A DNA stretch of 46,392 nt from Firmicutes bacterium UBA5388 (GTDB lineage Bacteria > Bacillota > UBA4882 > UBA10575). The stretch is taken from positions 1 to 46,392 of the forward strand of contig DHOO01000093.1 of assembly GCA_002409975.1 (NCBI GenBank), in the 5' to 3' direction. This document shows, one piece after another, positions 1-7,840 of the stretch (the first letter of the stretch is position 1; the number at the start of each line of letters is the position of its first letter). A program made the translations under genes and the position numbers. The notes below the pieces were generated by a model, which searched no databases, was not told the DNA's origin, and worked only from the letters and a program-made list of their open reading frames with translations.

Positions 1-23
1 CACGCCCCTACATAAGGGGCGAC
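1..23 (-). CRISPR. CRISPR array 1, leader-proximal repeat (partial)
   Basis: The first 23 bases are the leader-side part of a type I-C-like repeat. On the minus strand they read GTCGCCCCTTATGTAGGGGC then GTG. The stem CGCCCCT/AGGGGCG is the same as in the array at 7680-7840, but the loop is TATGT instead of CTTGC. The remaining 9 bases of the repeat and all spacers lie left of the window. Orientation is set by the leader on the right at 24-192, so the array is transcribed leftward. Confidence 0.8.
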
Positions 24-192
24 AGTAATCTATCCAAAAATAGATGGTTCTAAGGGTTAAAAGACAAATACCGCGAACATACAAAATATTATTCGCAATT
101 GATCCTCTTCAACTTGCTTGATATTGGACAAACCATTACCACAATTAACTTCGCGAGTTGCCCAAGAAAACAATGGGGGCTTCTACTTCGCG
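24..192 (-). promoter_or_regulatory. CRISPR leader 1
   Basis: This A/T-rich stretch separates the last base of the array 1 repeat from the cas2 remnant stop codon. It aligns along its whole length with the leader at 7841-8009. Shared blocks on the plus strand include AGATGGTTCTAAGG, CCGCGAAC, AAACCATTACC, AAACAATG and GCTTCTACTTCGCG. Two diverged copies keeping the same blocks in the same order implies that these blocks are functional, either as a promoter or as integration signals. The cas2 remnant ends exactly where the conserved region begins. Confidence 0.75.
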
Positions 193-299
193 CTAGACAG
201 TTAATACTCCTTCCGGATCATAAGTAGGTTTTGCTCCGATACCCCCACATGCTCAACTCTATTATTCCAATTACTACCTTACCAACTAGTAATATTTAC
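193..299 (-). pseudogene. cas2: cas2 remnant (C-terminal piece)
   Basis: Translated on the minus strand, this stretch reads GSNWNNRVEHVG, then after a small frameshift IGAKPTYDPEGVLTV and a stop at 193-195. That is the C-terminal signature of type I-C Cas2 (EHVGAKPTYDPEGVL). Only about 30 residues remain; the first two thirds, including the catalytic Asp, are gone. An in-frame stop (279-281) and the shift near 246 make it non-functional. It is joined on its 5' side to a cas1 fragment near position 299. Confidence 0.8.
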
Positions 300-514
300 C
301 TTTCGCATTTCATCCGTCATTATTATCCCACCAGATTCTTTAGCAATGAAACCTTTGGCCTCTACTTGATGGTCATTTATAAATGACAAAGTTAATCGTT
401 CTACTAGATAAGGCCGAAGTTCCTCCATTAAGTCCAAGGCAAGACTAGGACGCCCTGGTCGCTCCTTGTGTAAGAATCCTACCTGGAGATCTAATCCTCT
501 GTTTCCAATGCAGA
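300..514 (-). pseudogene. cas1: cas1 remnant (internal piece)
   Basis: The minus strand reads SALET, then after a frameshift near 498 GLDLQVGFLHKERPGRPS, LALDLMEELRPYLVERL and KESGGIIMTDEMRK. This is the highly conserved central/C-terminal part of type I-C Cas1 (family pattern VGLDPQVGFLHRDRPGRPSLALDLMEELR). About 70 of roughly 340 residues survive. The N-terminal domain and the true C-terminus are missing. The piece is joined in frame to a cas4 fragment on one side and to a cas2 fragment on the other, so the integrase cannot be functional. Confidence 0.85.
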
Positions 515-670
515 AAAGGGGTCATCCACTCGTTCATGGAGATCTCTTCCCCCGAAAGTAAGTAAATTTTCCTCCCACTGTTGTTCAATATGAACCAAAG
601 CCCATTGCCGACGACAAAAAGCAAAATGCTGGATACCGGAGAGAAGCAGAAAATCATCATCTGAGTACAT
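515..670 (-). pseudogene. cas4: cas4 remnant (N-terminal 52 codons)
   Basis: An ATG at 670, behind the ribosome binding site GAGGTG and 24 bases after the cas7c stop, opens a frame reading MYSDDDFLLLSGIQHFAFC then RRQWALVHIEQQWEENL. This is the N-terminus of type I-C Cas4, including the first Fe-S cysteine. After about 52 codons the frame runs straight into cas1 sequence (SALET) and stops at 491-493. Cas4 normally has about 200 residues; the nuclease motifs and the C-terminal cysteine cluster are lost. The intact start and RBS mean that a short Cas4-Cas1 chimeric peptide could still be translated. Confidence 0.85.
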
Positions 671-693
671 ATTTCACCTCAAACAATAGACAG

Positions 694-1599
694 TCATTTG
701 TTTTCGCCAGGATAAATGACGGGCTCTAAACCATCTAGCAATGTTTTAATTACTACGACGGGCTTCTTATTGTTTTCATCTACTTCAATTCCGATACTTT
801 CATGGACATCGGCTGAGGCATACTGCCCATTTTTGCAATTATGTTGCCACCAGACTACGCTTTCCACTTTCATACTGCCGGACGGACGCGCAGACGACTC
901 GTCGTTAACAAATAATGATTTCAGCGCGACAAGCAACTTATCCGCATCTTCATCACTAAAACCGGTTTTTTCGGCAAGCTGGCAATTGACGCTTCCATAT
1001 GAGACATACACACCATATTCCACACGGTGCTTCATCCCCATGGAATCGGAACCCTTTCCATCCGGATCTTTTTCGTCGGTCTTAAGATTGACACTTTTTG
1101 TGATCTGCTGCGAATAGATGTCAACTGGAGCTCTGCTAACAGCACTTTGGATTGACACCGGACCACGTACACCAATGGAAACGGAATCTCCGCCTTCGTC
1201 ATTGCCAAATGCAAAAACTTGTCCAAATGCGCGGACATCGTACCAAGTCTTACATGATATTTTGGCTACCTTATCGGAAATACTCGGTTTTTTTTTGGTT
1301 TTCTTCTTTTCTTCGGTTGCTTTAAACACTATAGCATTAATTTCTTCGTTTGCATCAAATCGTTCCTTTAGGCTTTTAAAATTATCACCTTCTTTACGAT
1401 TGTCGTCCGACTGGACAAAAATGTCCTCGCCCATATCCTGCAGGCGATTACGCAATTTACGTTTCATGCAGACATCTGACACTTCTCCAAATCCCTCATA
1501 ATCGATGCGGGGGCGATTGCCATTGAGCGGGTCACCATTCGGATTGGCTTTTTTCACGGAAAAAACTACTGCAAAATCAATCTTTTTTGTCAAGATCAT
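694..1599 (-). CDS. cas7c: Cas7c (Csd2), type I-C Cascade backbone
   Basis: This encodes the Cas7/Csd2 backbone subunit that coats the crRNA spacer in the type I-C surveillance complex. The N-terminus DFAVVFSVKKANPNGDPLNG is the family signature, and the roughly 300-residue length is normal. The ATG at 1599 is preferred because GGAGGG lies 8 bases upstream; longer readings to 1614 or 1656 have no such site. The first 23 bases overlap the end of cas8c, as expected for translational coupling. In a complete locus cas4-cas1-cas2 would follow; here only their remnants do. Confidence 0.95.
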   Translation of the reverse strand: MILTKKIDFAVVFSVKKANPNGDPLNGNRPRIDYEGFGEVSDVCMKRKLRNRLQDMGEDIFVQSDDNRKEGDNFKSLKERFDANEEINAIVFKATEEKKKTKKKPSISDKVAKISCKTWYDVRAFGQVFAFGNDEGGDSVSIGVRGPVSIQSAVSRAPVDIYSQQITKSVNLKTDEKDPDGKGSDSMGMKHRVEYGVYVSYGSVNCQLAEKTGFSDEDADKLLVALKSLFVNDESSARPSGSMKVESVVWWQHNCKNGQYASADVHESIGIEVDENNKKPVVVIKTLLDGLEPVIYPGENK

Positions 1600-1990
1600 T
1601 GTCTTTCCCTCCATTATTTTTTTTTGGGTCTTTACGAAGCTTTTGTCTTTGGGCAAAGAAACCTAACAAATACCTTCCATCAAGCGGAGCATCGCTTTCA
1701 AATGCTTTTGAGTCTTCAAACAATTGTTTTATATCCTCGATCTGGTTTAAATACCAACCTGCTCCGTTAAGCTGCTGTATATATGGATTGAGCTGCTGCG
1801 TAAATAGCATATTCCATGTACGAAACGGGTGCTGCGAAAATACGGTCATATAGCGTATTGCGTTTGTAGCGCGATCATCTTTTTTTGTTTTATCTTGCTT
1901 ATACCGCGCAGAAGATTCAATTTTGTCCGCGACCGCCAGTAATCTACCGTACAGATATTCCCGGTCGCGTCTTTCGGTTTCAAGTTCCAC
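1577..1990 (-). CDS. cas11c: Cas11c small subunit from an internal start in cas8c
   Basis: Type I-C systems are known to make their small subunit Cas11c by internal translation within cas8c. Here a near-perfect Shine-Dalgarno AAGGAGG lies inside cas8c, 8 bases ahead of an in-frame GTG at 1990. It opens a 137-residue frame starting (M)ELETERRDREYLYGRLLAV and ending at the cas8c stop. The length and the position (C-terminal helical region beginning just before YLYGRLLAV) fit Cas11c. No other internal start in the region has a comparable ribosome binding site. Two or more copies would form the inner belly of the Cascade complex. Confidence 0.75.
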   Translation of the reverse strand: MELETERRDREYLYGRLLAVADKIESSARYKQDKTKKDDRATNAIRYMTVFSQHPFRTWNMLFTQQLNPYIQQLNGAGWYLNQIEDIKQLFEDSKAFESDAPLDGRYLLGFFAQRQKLRKDPKKNNGGKDNDLDKKD

Positions 1991-3499
1991 AGCAAAGTCC
2001 TCCTTTTTATAATCATGATAATAGCGCTTAATCAATGCGCAAGTCGCGCCAAGTACATATTTCCAATCCCGCCAGCAGTCACTATTGTTCTTCGCGCCCG
2101 TGTTTTCCAATGCAAAAGGATTTGATGCCCGGTTTATTGCAGCAATTACCATCGAAGCGGGTATCCGTTCTCCGTCAAATATGCAGTGTACCAGTTGTTC
2201 ACGTAGGTTTTTAACAAGCTTATTATAGGAGGTGTCCTTATGCGATCTACGCTTACCTAACACCGCCAACGTGATGCGTTCTATCGCAGGTGCCCCAATG
2301 AAATAATCGGACTTATATACTCCGTCTGCATCTTTTCCGAATGGCTGATACCATTTGCAGGTGTTGTGCCAATTGTCAATACGTTCTTCATATTCGTCTT
2401 CAGATAGCTCACGGTAGTAAGTTATAGACATTCTTCCTGCTTTTTTCGTTGTAGTATCAGTCGCCATTATAGCAATGCGACGTACGTGCTTCCTAAGTTT
2501 GCTTGATACACCATAGCTATGTAAAGCTTTCTTTAGTGCGTTGGCGTAATCGATATAAATTACGTTCTCGGCAAGTGTTAGTTTTTCTTGGTCTGTTTGT
2601 GCCACTGCGTTGTATATATTATAGCTATCATCGTAAAAATTGGGTACATCAGGTATGCTGCTAATTGCCCAAGCGATAATGGCTTGTGAATCACATCGGT
2701 AACAAGATGGTTTTGATATCAGCCAACGCAGTGTCTGGTGGGCTTTTTGGGAAGCCTCATAACTCACAGTAACCGCTTGTGACGGCTCTTCGAATCGTCC
2801 TCGAAACGTAAAATTTATGTCATCATTTCCGGTAATCAGCTTTGCGTTACCTGAAGCGCGGTTGATACTCTTAGAATGTTTTTGAGTATATGTGGAGTTA
2901 TTGCCAGTTATATAGCAGATACCTTGCGTTTCCCTCTTTGCGATATCTTCATTCCTATAGAAATCGATCCATGCCTCCCATAACTCGGGCATCATCCATA
3001 ATTTGTCTTCAAGCAAATTATTAAGACTCACACTAAAACCGGTAACCATCTTATCTTTGGCAGGTATCTGAAATGAATGCAAATCGTCCAATAAAGTACC
3101 TTTTACCATGTAATAATACACTGCGGCAATAGCTTGATAAGCAAGTAAATATTTCGGGTTATCTTGCAAATAATCCATCCATTTTTTTAGATTATCAAGG
3201 TAATTCTGTGTAGAAAGATACTTTATTTGGTCAATCAACGGATGGGGATAATCAATAGCATTAGTAGAGGTTCTTGATTCAGATTCATCTGTACAAGGAA
3301 TACAAACCAACTTTTTAGTGGATGATTTGACCTTTTCAGCGTTATAAGGTGTTCCATCACTTTTTAGATATACGATCACATTGAGCTCAGTAAGCAAGTG
3401 ACCAAGCGGTAAGAGCATAGTGGCTTGATTTTCGTTACATATTCCAACGGCATCTTTACAGGCGTCGTATGTATCACACAGATTTTTAATCCAACTCAT
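1577..3499 (-). CDS. cas8c: Cas8c (Csd1), type I-C large subunit
   Basis: This is the large subunit of the type I-C effector, which recognises the PAM and positions target DNA. It has 640 residues, slightly above the usual 570-620. The N-terminus (MSWIKNLCDTYDAC, then QATMLLPLGHLL) and the C-terminal helical segment with EYLYGRLLAVADKIE are typical of Csd1. The start has a strong site, GGGAGGTGAGAATAC before the ATG, just after the cas5c stop at 3518. The helical C-terminal portion is also translated separately, as described in the cas11c entry. It lies in the operon cas3-cas5c-cas8c-cas7c. Confidence 0.95.
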   Translation of the reverse strand: MSWIKNLCDTYDACKDAVGICNENQATMLLPLGHLLTELNVIVYLKSDGTPYNAEKVKSSTKKLVCIPCTDESESRTSTNAIDYPHPLIDQIKYLSTQNYLDNLKKWMDYLQDNPKYLLAYQAIAAVYYYMVKGTLLDDLHSFQIPAKDKMVTGFSVSLNNLLEDKLWMMPELWEAWIDFYRNEDIAKRETQGICYITGNNSTYTQKHSKSINRASGNAKLITGNDDINFTFRGRFEEPSQAVTVSYEASQKAHQTLRWLISKPSCYRCDSQAIIAWAISSIPDVPNFYDDSYNIYNAVAQTDQEKLTLAENVIYIDYANALKKALHSYGVSSKLRKHVRRIAIMATDTTTKKAGRMSITYYRELSEDEYEERIDNWHNTCKWYQPFGKDADGVYKSDYFIGAPAIERITLAVLGKRRSHKDTSYNKLVKNLREQLVHCIFDGERIPASMVIAAINRASNPFALENTGAKNNSDCWRDWKYVLGATCALIKRYYHDYKKEDFAVELETERRDREYLYGRLLAVADKIESSARYKQDKTKKDDRATNAIRYMTVFSQHPFRTWNMLFTQQLNPYIQQLNGAGWYLNQIEDIKQLFEDSKAFESDAPLDGRYLLGFFAQRQKLRKDPKKNNGGKDNDLDKKD

Positions 3500-3517
3500 G
3501 TATTCTCACCTCCCCTC

Positions 3518-4246
3518 TTACATCTCGTCAAACTCTGGCTCATTTAATCCCAGAAAATTTTCTCCAGGGATAAATTCTTTTCTTTTCATGGATTTAATAG
3601 GTCTTTCCTGAATATCCGGTGAGTTCTCAAAAGGAAGCGGAAAAACAATTCTCCCATTTCTCATTACTACATTTCTCCACAAACGCACAGACATCTTGTC
3701 TTTTCCGGTTTCATCGGGATAATCGAATCCATGCACCATCAGCCCAAAATTGATCTCGCCGTAATCATCATAAAAGCTGGCATCTTCACCAAAAACACAT
3801 GGTTTAACATATCCCTGGCACTCTCTCGTGCCAAGAAAAATATCTCTGCGTCCGCCGCGCGCAATCATCCGCTTGGCAATATTATGGTGCTTATTTTCAT
3901 CACGGTCATCGACAAGCTCAGGTCTATTCATGTTCCATTCAAAGTGGGCACGCACCTGATAGCGAACATCTTTCAAATATGTATAATACGCCAAATCATT
4001 GCCAGAAGTTGTATATTTAGTCGGGCGCATGCCCTTGGACTGTGTTTGGATTTTGTTCATAATACGGATTTCATCGATGTACCAAATCAACGTCGGCTTC
4101 CAATACACGCTCTCAAGGATTCCTTTCAATGCCTGATAGGTCGGAACCTGATACGAAAATTTCTCGCCGCCAACTTTTGTTATCGGGTCTGAAAACAACG
4201 CATATCTTCCATAGACAACAAATTCAACCATGTTGCGATACCGCAT
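3518..4246 (-). CDS. cas5c: Cas5c (Cas5d), pre-crRNA endoribonuclease
   Basis: In type I-C, Cas5 replaces Cas6: it cuts the repeat RNA below its hairpin and stays on the 5' handle. The 242-residue protein has the Cas5d features: an N-terminal ferredoxin-like start (FVVYGRYALFSDPITKVGGE), the segment YQALKGILESVYWKPT, and the glycine-rich LGTRECQGYVKP. The ATG at 4246 is preceded by AGGGGGG, which also forms the last two glycine codons of cas3, so the RBS is embedded in the upstream gene and translation is probably coupled. The likely substrates are the arrays at the left edge and at 7680-7840, both with the stem CGCCCCT/AGGGGCG. Confidence 0.93.
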   Translation of the reverse strand: MRYRNMVEFVVYGRYALFSDPITKVGGEKFSYQVPTYQALKGILESVYWKPTLIWYIDEIRIMNKIQTQSKGMRPTKYTTSGNDLAYYTYLKDVRYQVRAHFEWNMNRPELVDDRDENKHHNIAKRMIARGGRRDIFLGTRECQGYVKPCVFGEDASFYDDYGEINFGLMVHGFDYPDETGKDKMSVRLWRNVVMRNGRIVFPLPFENSPDIQERPIKSMKRKEFIPGENFLGLNEPEFDEM

Positions 4247-4250
4247 TTCA

Positions 4251-6632
4251 TTACCCCCCTACATAATAAAAATTTAATTCATTATTTGTATCAAAGATTA
4301 TGCCAAGCTTATCATGGTAATATCTTCCGTCGAGCGTTAAAATTCCATCGTCTAGCAAAGTTAAGGCCTTTAATTCTTCAAGCCTTTTTATTTGATAAGG
4401 ATACAAAGAGACAGAGTACCGTCCGATTTGACGAAGCAGTGCATTTTTCTTCTTTAAATCTGCATGTCTATACTTTTCAGCAAGCGTAACACCTTCCCCA
4501 TAAGGAACAAGGACTCCAATGGTACGTTGTTCGATCACAGAAAAATACTCTCCTGCAGTTTGAAAAGCCTGCCATAATGCTGGCGGGTTAGTTCCTCCCC
4601 TATTTTGATAAGCACCGATTCCTTTTTGATTGATTGACAGCAGGTCATATAGATTGCCAAATTCTTTTGTTGGGTAAGACATCTGGGATTTTTGCTTTTC
4701 AAAGTATTCTTTATAATAGCGTTGGATGACAGCAGGAGACAATAAGTCCGATGGGGATTCCGCAAGGATTCGGTATGTGATATCCGCTCCACATTTTATG
4801 TCAGGAAGCATTGACAAATTTTCTTCGGCGAGGTTAACTATATAGACGTTTTTCCCGTAGGGATCTTCTCCATTGCGATTACAACGTCCAGCAGCCTGCG
4901 CTATGCTGTCCAAGCCGGCAATTGCCCGAATAACGCAGTTGAAAGAAATATCAACACCCGCCTCGATCAATTGAGTACTGACACAAAGGACCCTTTGTTG
5001 CTTTTTCTCTTTTATTGTTTTTATTGTAGCTAGACGATGTGCCGGGCACATTGTGGTACTAAGATGAATCAGCTCAACCTGCTCCTGTATATTTGCTTTT
5101 TTAATATAACTTTCAAGTGAATTGTAAATTCTAGCAGCGTCTTTTTTTGTGTTGAGGATAACAAGACAATTTCCCTCTTCTTGATATTTATTCATTACAA
5201 ACTGTTGAAACGTATCCGCCGAATAACCTCCGGGTATCATGCTGTCTTTTTTTATGTGTGTTCTTTTTAATTTGCAAAACCCTTCGCTCATATCAGGAAC
5301 CAAAGAAGGCAGCTTTGACAGTATAGGTTTTTCTGTCCCGTTAAGCGGAGGCTGTGTGGCTGTACACAACAAAATTGAACAGCCTGCGCAGTAATATAAG
5401 TAGTTGATCGCTTCGTTAAAAAGATATGTACACTTCAGGGGCAAGGACTGAACTTCATCAAAGATAAAAACAGCGTTGGCCATATTGTGGAATTTTCGTA
5501 AATTACTACTTTTGTTCGAATAGATGCTTTCCAAAAACTGTACCATCGTTGTAATAATAATAGGGCTGTCCCATCGGTCAGTCAAAAGGCGGTACGCCTG
5601 CGCTTCTTCCGGGTCGTCACTAACGATTAGGTTTGAATGATGCTCCAAAATAAATTTATCAGTAGGCTTGTATTGTAACGCCTTTTTGATATCATCTGCT
5701 GTTTGCTCCAGTACCGAAAGGTACGGAATTACATAGATTACATGCTCCGCTCTGTGTTTTTTTGCATGACTCAATGCAAAGCGAAGACTGGACAGCGTCT
5801 TCCCACCGCCGGTCGGAACATCTAATCGATAGATACCCTTGGGCCGATCGGCTGCAAATAAACAATTTTCAGAGATATCCTGTCGGATTATGTTAAGATC
5901 GGAGTCCGCTTTAAAAGTTGAAACCTTTTTTTCTAACCGCTGTGCATAGTCCCCCCATGGGGGCATTTGTCTCTCCATTTCCGGCATTTTGTTTATCTCG
6001 AAACAATAGGCATTATACCGATCAGAGTCCACCAAACATGAAAAAACGCTCTTTGTCAGAAGATGGAGCATAAATGCGGCATTCAGTTTATTTTCCTTAC
6101 ATATTTCAATAAATTCTATCAGTTCGGTTCTACATCGCTTAAGAGTATCTGACATGTTACTAATGGAAATATTCTCTTTTTCTGCAGCCTTAATTACTTC
6201 GGCATAATGGAGATTGTCTTTTTCTCTTACAAGTCTTTCACGGAATGGAGTGTCTCCACACGGAGAGATTCCGTCCATCAAACTACCGTGATGGTTTGCA
6301 ATACAGATAGCGGAGATTTCCCGTGCTAAAGCCACAATCTGATCACTATCGCTTGATTGTGATTCATACAAACACTTAGCACCTTGGGTTGAATGGACTA
6401 CCGAACCTTTTCTGTTGCTTTTATTACCTAACTTTTCATTCATGTAGCTGTCCTTGAGATACTCGACAAATTCTGATGTTAACTTTCCCATATCGTGGAA
6501 TAGCGCAACCGTTCGACATATCTCCGATGCCATAAACTTTTTACCGATATTACGGGCATACTCGGCACTTTCAAGTAAATGCTGGCTTGTTGGCTGTTCC
6601 CTACCATCTTTTGCAATTCGGGAAATGTACAT
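4251..6632 (-). CDS. cas3: Cas3 helicase-nuclease, type I-C
   Basis: This is the effector nuclease that unwinds and degrades DNA marked by Cascade. The N-terminal HD domain keeps its metal motifs (ALFHDMGK, HD at residues 46-47, and NHHGS near 113). The SF2 helicase shows Walker A DVPTGGGKT (271-279), DEVQ (392-395), and motif VI-like QLIEAGVDI followed by QAAGRCNRNG. The length of 793 residues is normal for type I-C. The start is supported by TAGGGGG about 9 bases before the ATG. The last codons, GTA GGG GGG TAA, double as the cas5c ribosome binding site. It opens the interference operon; I see no clear promoter in 6633-6749. Confidence 0.95.
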   Translation of the reverse strand: MYISRIAKDGREQPTSQHLLESAEYARNIGKKFMASEICRTVALFHDMGKLTSEFVEYLKDSYMNEKLGNKSNRKGSVVHSTQGAKCLYESQSSDSDQIVALAREISAICIANHHGSLMDGISPCGDTPFRERLVREKDNLHYAEVIKAAEKENISISNMSDTLKRCRTELIEFIEICKENKLNAAFMLHLLTKSVFSCLVDSDRYNAYCFEINKMPEMERQMPPWGDYAQRLEKKVSTFKADSDLNIIRQDISENCLFAADRPKGIYRLDVPTGGGKTLSSLRFALSHAKKHRAEHVIYVIPYLSVLEQTADDIKKALQYKPTDKFILEHHSNLIVSDDPEEAQAYRLLTDRWDSPIIITTMVQFLESIYSNKSSNLRKFHNMANAVFIFDEVQSLPLKCTYLFNEAINYLYYCAGCSILLCTATQPPLNGTEKPILSKLPSLVPDMSEGFCKLKRTHIKKDSMIPGGYSADTFQQFVMNKYQEEGNCLVILNTKKDAARIYNSLESYIKKANIQEQVELIHLSTTMCPAHRLATIKTIKEKKQQRVLCVSTQLIEAGVDISFNCVIRAIAGLDSIAQAAGRCNRNGEDPYGKNVYIVNLAEENLSMLPDIKCGADITYRILAESPSDLLSPAVIQRYYKEYFEKQKSQMSYPTKEFGNLYDLLSINQKGIGAYQNRGGTNPPALWQAFQTAGEYFSVIEQRTIGVLVPYGEGVTLAEKYRHADLKKKNALLRQIGRYSVSLYPYQIKRLEELKALTLLDDGILTLDGRYYHDKLGIIFDTNNELNFYYVGG

Positions 6633-6749
6633 TCAAAATGCCCCCTACCGTTAAATAGGTTGTATGTTTGCTTCTTTTAGGTGGACTAATCGATTTCTTT
6701 ACTTGGGTTGAAGCTCTAGTACCGATTGTCCTACACCTTCAGCGCCCGA

Positions 6750-7116
6750 TTAATCCGGAAGTCCTGCATGATGGCCGACAATACGATAAGCTAAAATCCA
6801 TCCGATTCTTTTGCCATGTAACTCTTCCACTAACTTAGCGCCATGAATGGCATGCGGCATTTTCCCAGGCTTACCTTCCAGATGAGCTGCTCCATCAAAA
6901 TAGCTACTTTTAAGACGAAGATATTTTTTCCACTCCAGCCGACCTTTACCAGTATTGTTAGCAAGACACAACCTTTCCCCATTCTTCCGAATTAAATTTA
7001 CCGGCAAATTTTCCAGCCATCTTTGCCGTCATTTTCAAGTGATCTGATAAAGAATGAGGAGTAGCCCAGGAATCATCAAGATCTTTTCTTACATGTGCTA
7101 TATAATTATCACTCAT
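6750..7116 (-). pseudogene. truncated, frameshifted second cas3 (HD domain only)
   Basis: An ATG at 7116 behind the strong site GGGGGAGGGGG opens MSDNYIAHVRKDLDDSWATP, continuing to EEWGKVV. A frameshift near 6975-6985 leads into GKGRLEWKKYLRLKS, AHLEGKPGKMPHAIHG and AYRIVGHHAGLPD, then a stop. The order matches the first 120 residues of Cas3 HD domains, ending at the conserved GHHAGLPDW. Where LWHDLGK is expected, the sequence reads LANNTGK, so the HD pair appears as Asn-Asn. The helicase is absent. It is clearly a different Cas3 lineage from the intact gene just downstream, so it is probably a relic of an earlier type I-C locus. Confidence 0.8.
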
Positions 7117-7179
7117 ACGTTCAATCCCCCTCCCCCTTTTTCCAATATTGTACCACACAAGGTTTTTTCTTTATTACAA

Positions 7180-7479
7180 TTAATCGTTTGCTTCCCAGCT
7201 CTTCCTTTGCCGTTTCCCTCTTTTACCACTACGTAGAATTGTAATGACTGCGGGTAAAATATCTCCTTTCTGAATTACCGCCCGGAAATGCCATTTACCG
7301 CTTGTCCGAACATAATAAGCTTTACCGTTTAAAGTTGAACGAAACTCCTTAACATCTCGCAATTCTCGAATAATTGCGCCCAAAGCTTGTTCGTAATTCA
7401 TCCAGGGCGCAATCCTATTCTGAAACTGTCGCACCGCATGAGGGGTAATAAAAAAATCTCCGGTAATCATTTTTGTCAC
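7180..7479 (-). CDS. small basic protein of unknown function, CRISPR-adjacent
   Basis: This encodes 99 residues, or 96 if the ATG at 7470 is used instead of the GTG at 7479. The visible pattern is FFITPHAVRQFQNRIAPW, YEQALGAIIRELRDV, GKAYYVRTSGKWHFRAVI, DILPAVITILRSGKR. I do not recognise a named family. The alternating short strands and basic C-terminus recall RelE- or DUF4258-like small folds, but no antitoxin-like partner is adjacent, so I assign no function. A degraded second copy of its C-terminal half lies at 17402-17545 inside the type III operon, which ties this family to the CRISPR island. The frame and codon use look intact. Confidence 0.6.
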   Translation of the reverse strand: MTKMITGDFFITPHAVRQFQNRIAPWMNYEQALGAIIRELRDVKEFRSTLNGKAYYVRTSGKWHFRAVIQKGDILPAVITILRSGKRGKRQRKSWEAND

Positions 7480-7679
7480 ACCATTCCTTAATTCGGCTTA
7501 ATTAGGTAGTAACTAGTATTTGCTTCTTGGTTATCCTCTTTTATGCATCCCTAGCCTGAGTTCTTCCATATTTAAAAGTTTCGGTAACTTCTATCATTAT
7601 AATCCAATAATTCTGTCTATTATTAATATATCCTCTATATTTCTTTAATCTTCTTCTGTTTTCATTTTAAATCAATTTT

Positions 7680-7840
7680 GTTTCAATCCACGCCCCTGCA
7701 AGAGGGGCGACCAATTTGACACGGTATATTCTGATCCGCGGCATGTTTCAATCCACGCCCCTGCAAGAGGGGCGAACCCGATAGTATGAGGATTTCCCGC
7801 ACTGTCAAGTTTCAATCCACGCCCCTGCAAGAGGGGCGAA
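7680..7840 (-). CRISPR. CRISPR array 2: three repeats, two spacers
   Basis: Repeats lie at 7680-7711, 7745-7776 and 7809-7840. The first 31 bases on the plus strand are identical: GTTTCAATCCACGCCCC, then TGCAAGAGGGGCGA. The last base is C in the leader-distal copy and A in the other two. Spacers are 33 bases (7712-7744) and 32 bases (7777-7808). On the transcribed minus strand the repeat ends in GTGGATTGAAAC, the type I-C 5' handle, and has the stem CGCCCCT/AGGGGCG with loop CTTGC. The array sits between the type III-D operon and the type I-C operon and could feed either effector. Confidence 0.97.

Noticed and set aside
445..660. 71-codon minus-strand open frame
   Set aside because: It is a shifted reading of the cas4-cas1 fossil; the homologous frames are different and the peptide has no family resemblance.
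716..1501. Plus-strand open frames opposite cas7c
   Set aside because: They are antisense shadows of a well-supported gene, with no RBS and no recognisable protein.
7180..7479. Toxin of a toxin-antitoxin pair
   Set aside because: There is no adjacent small antitoxin-like gene, and the family could not be identified.
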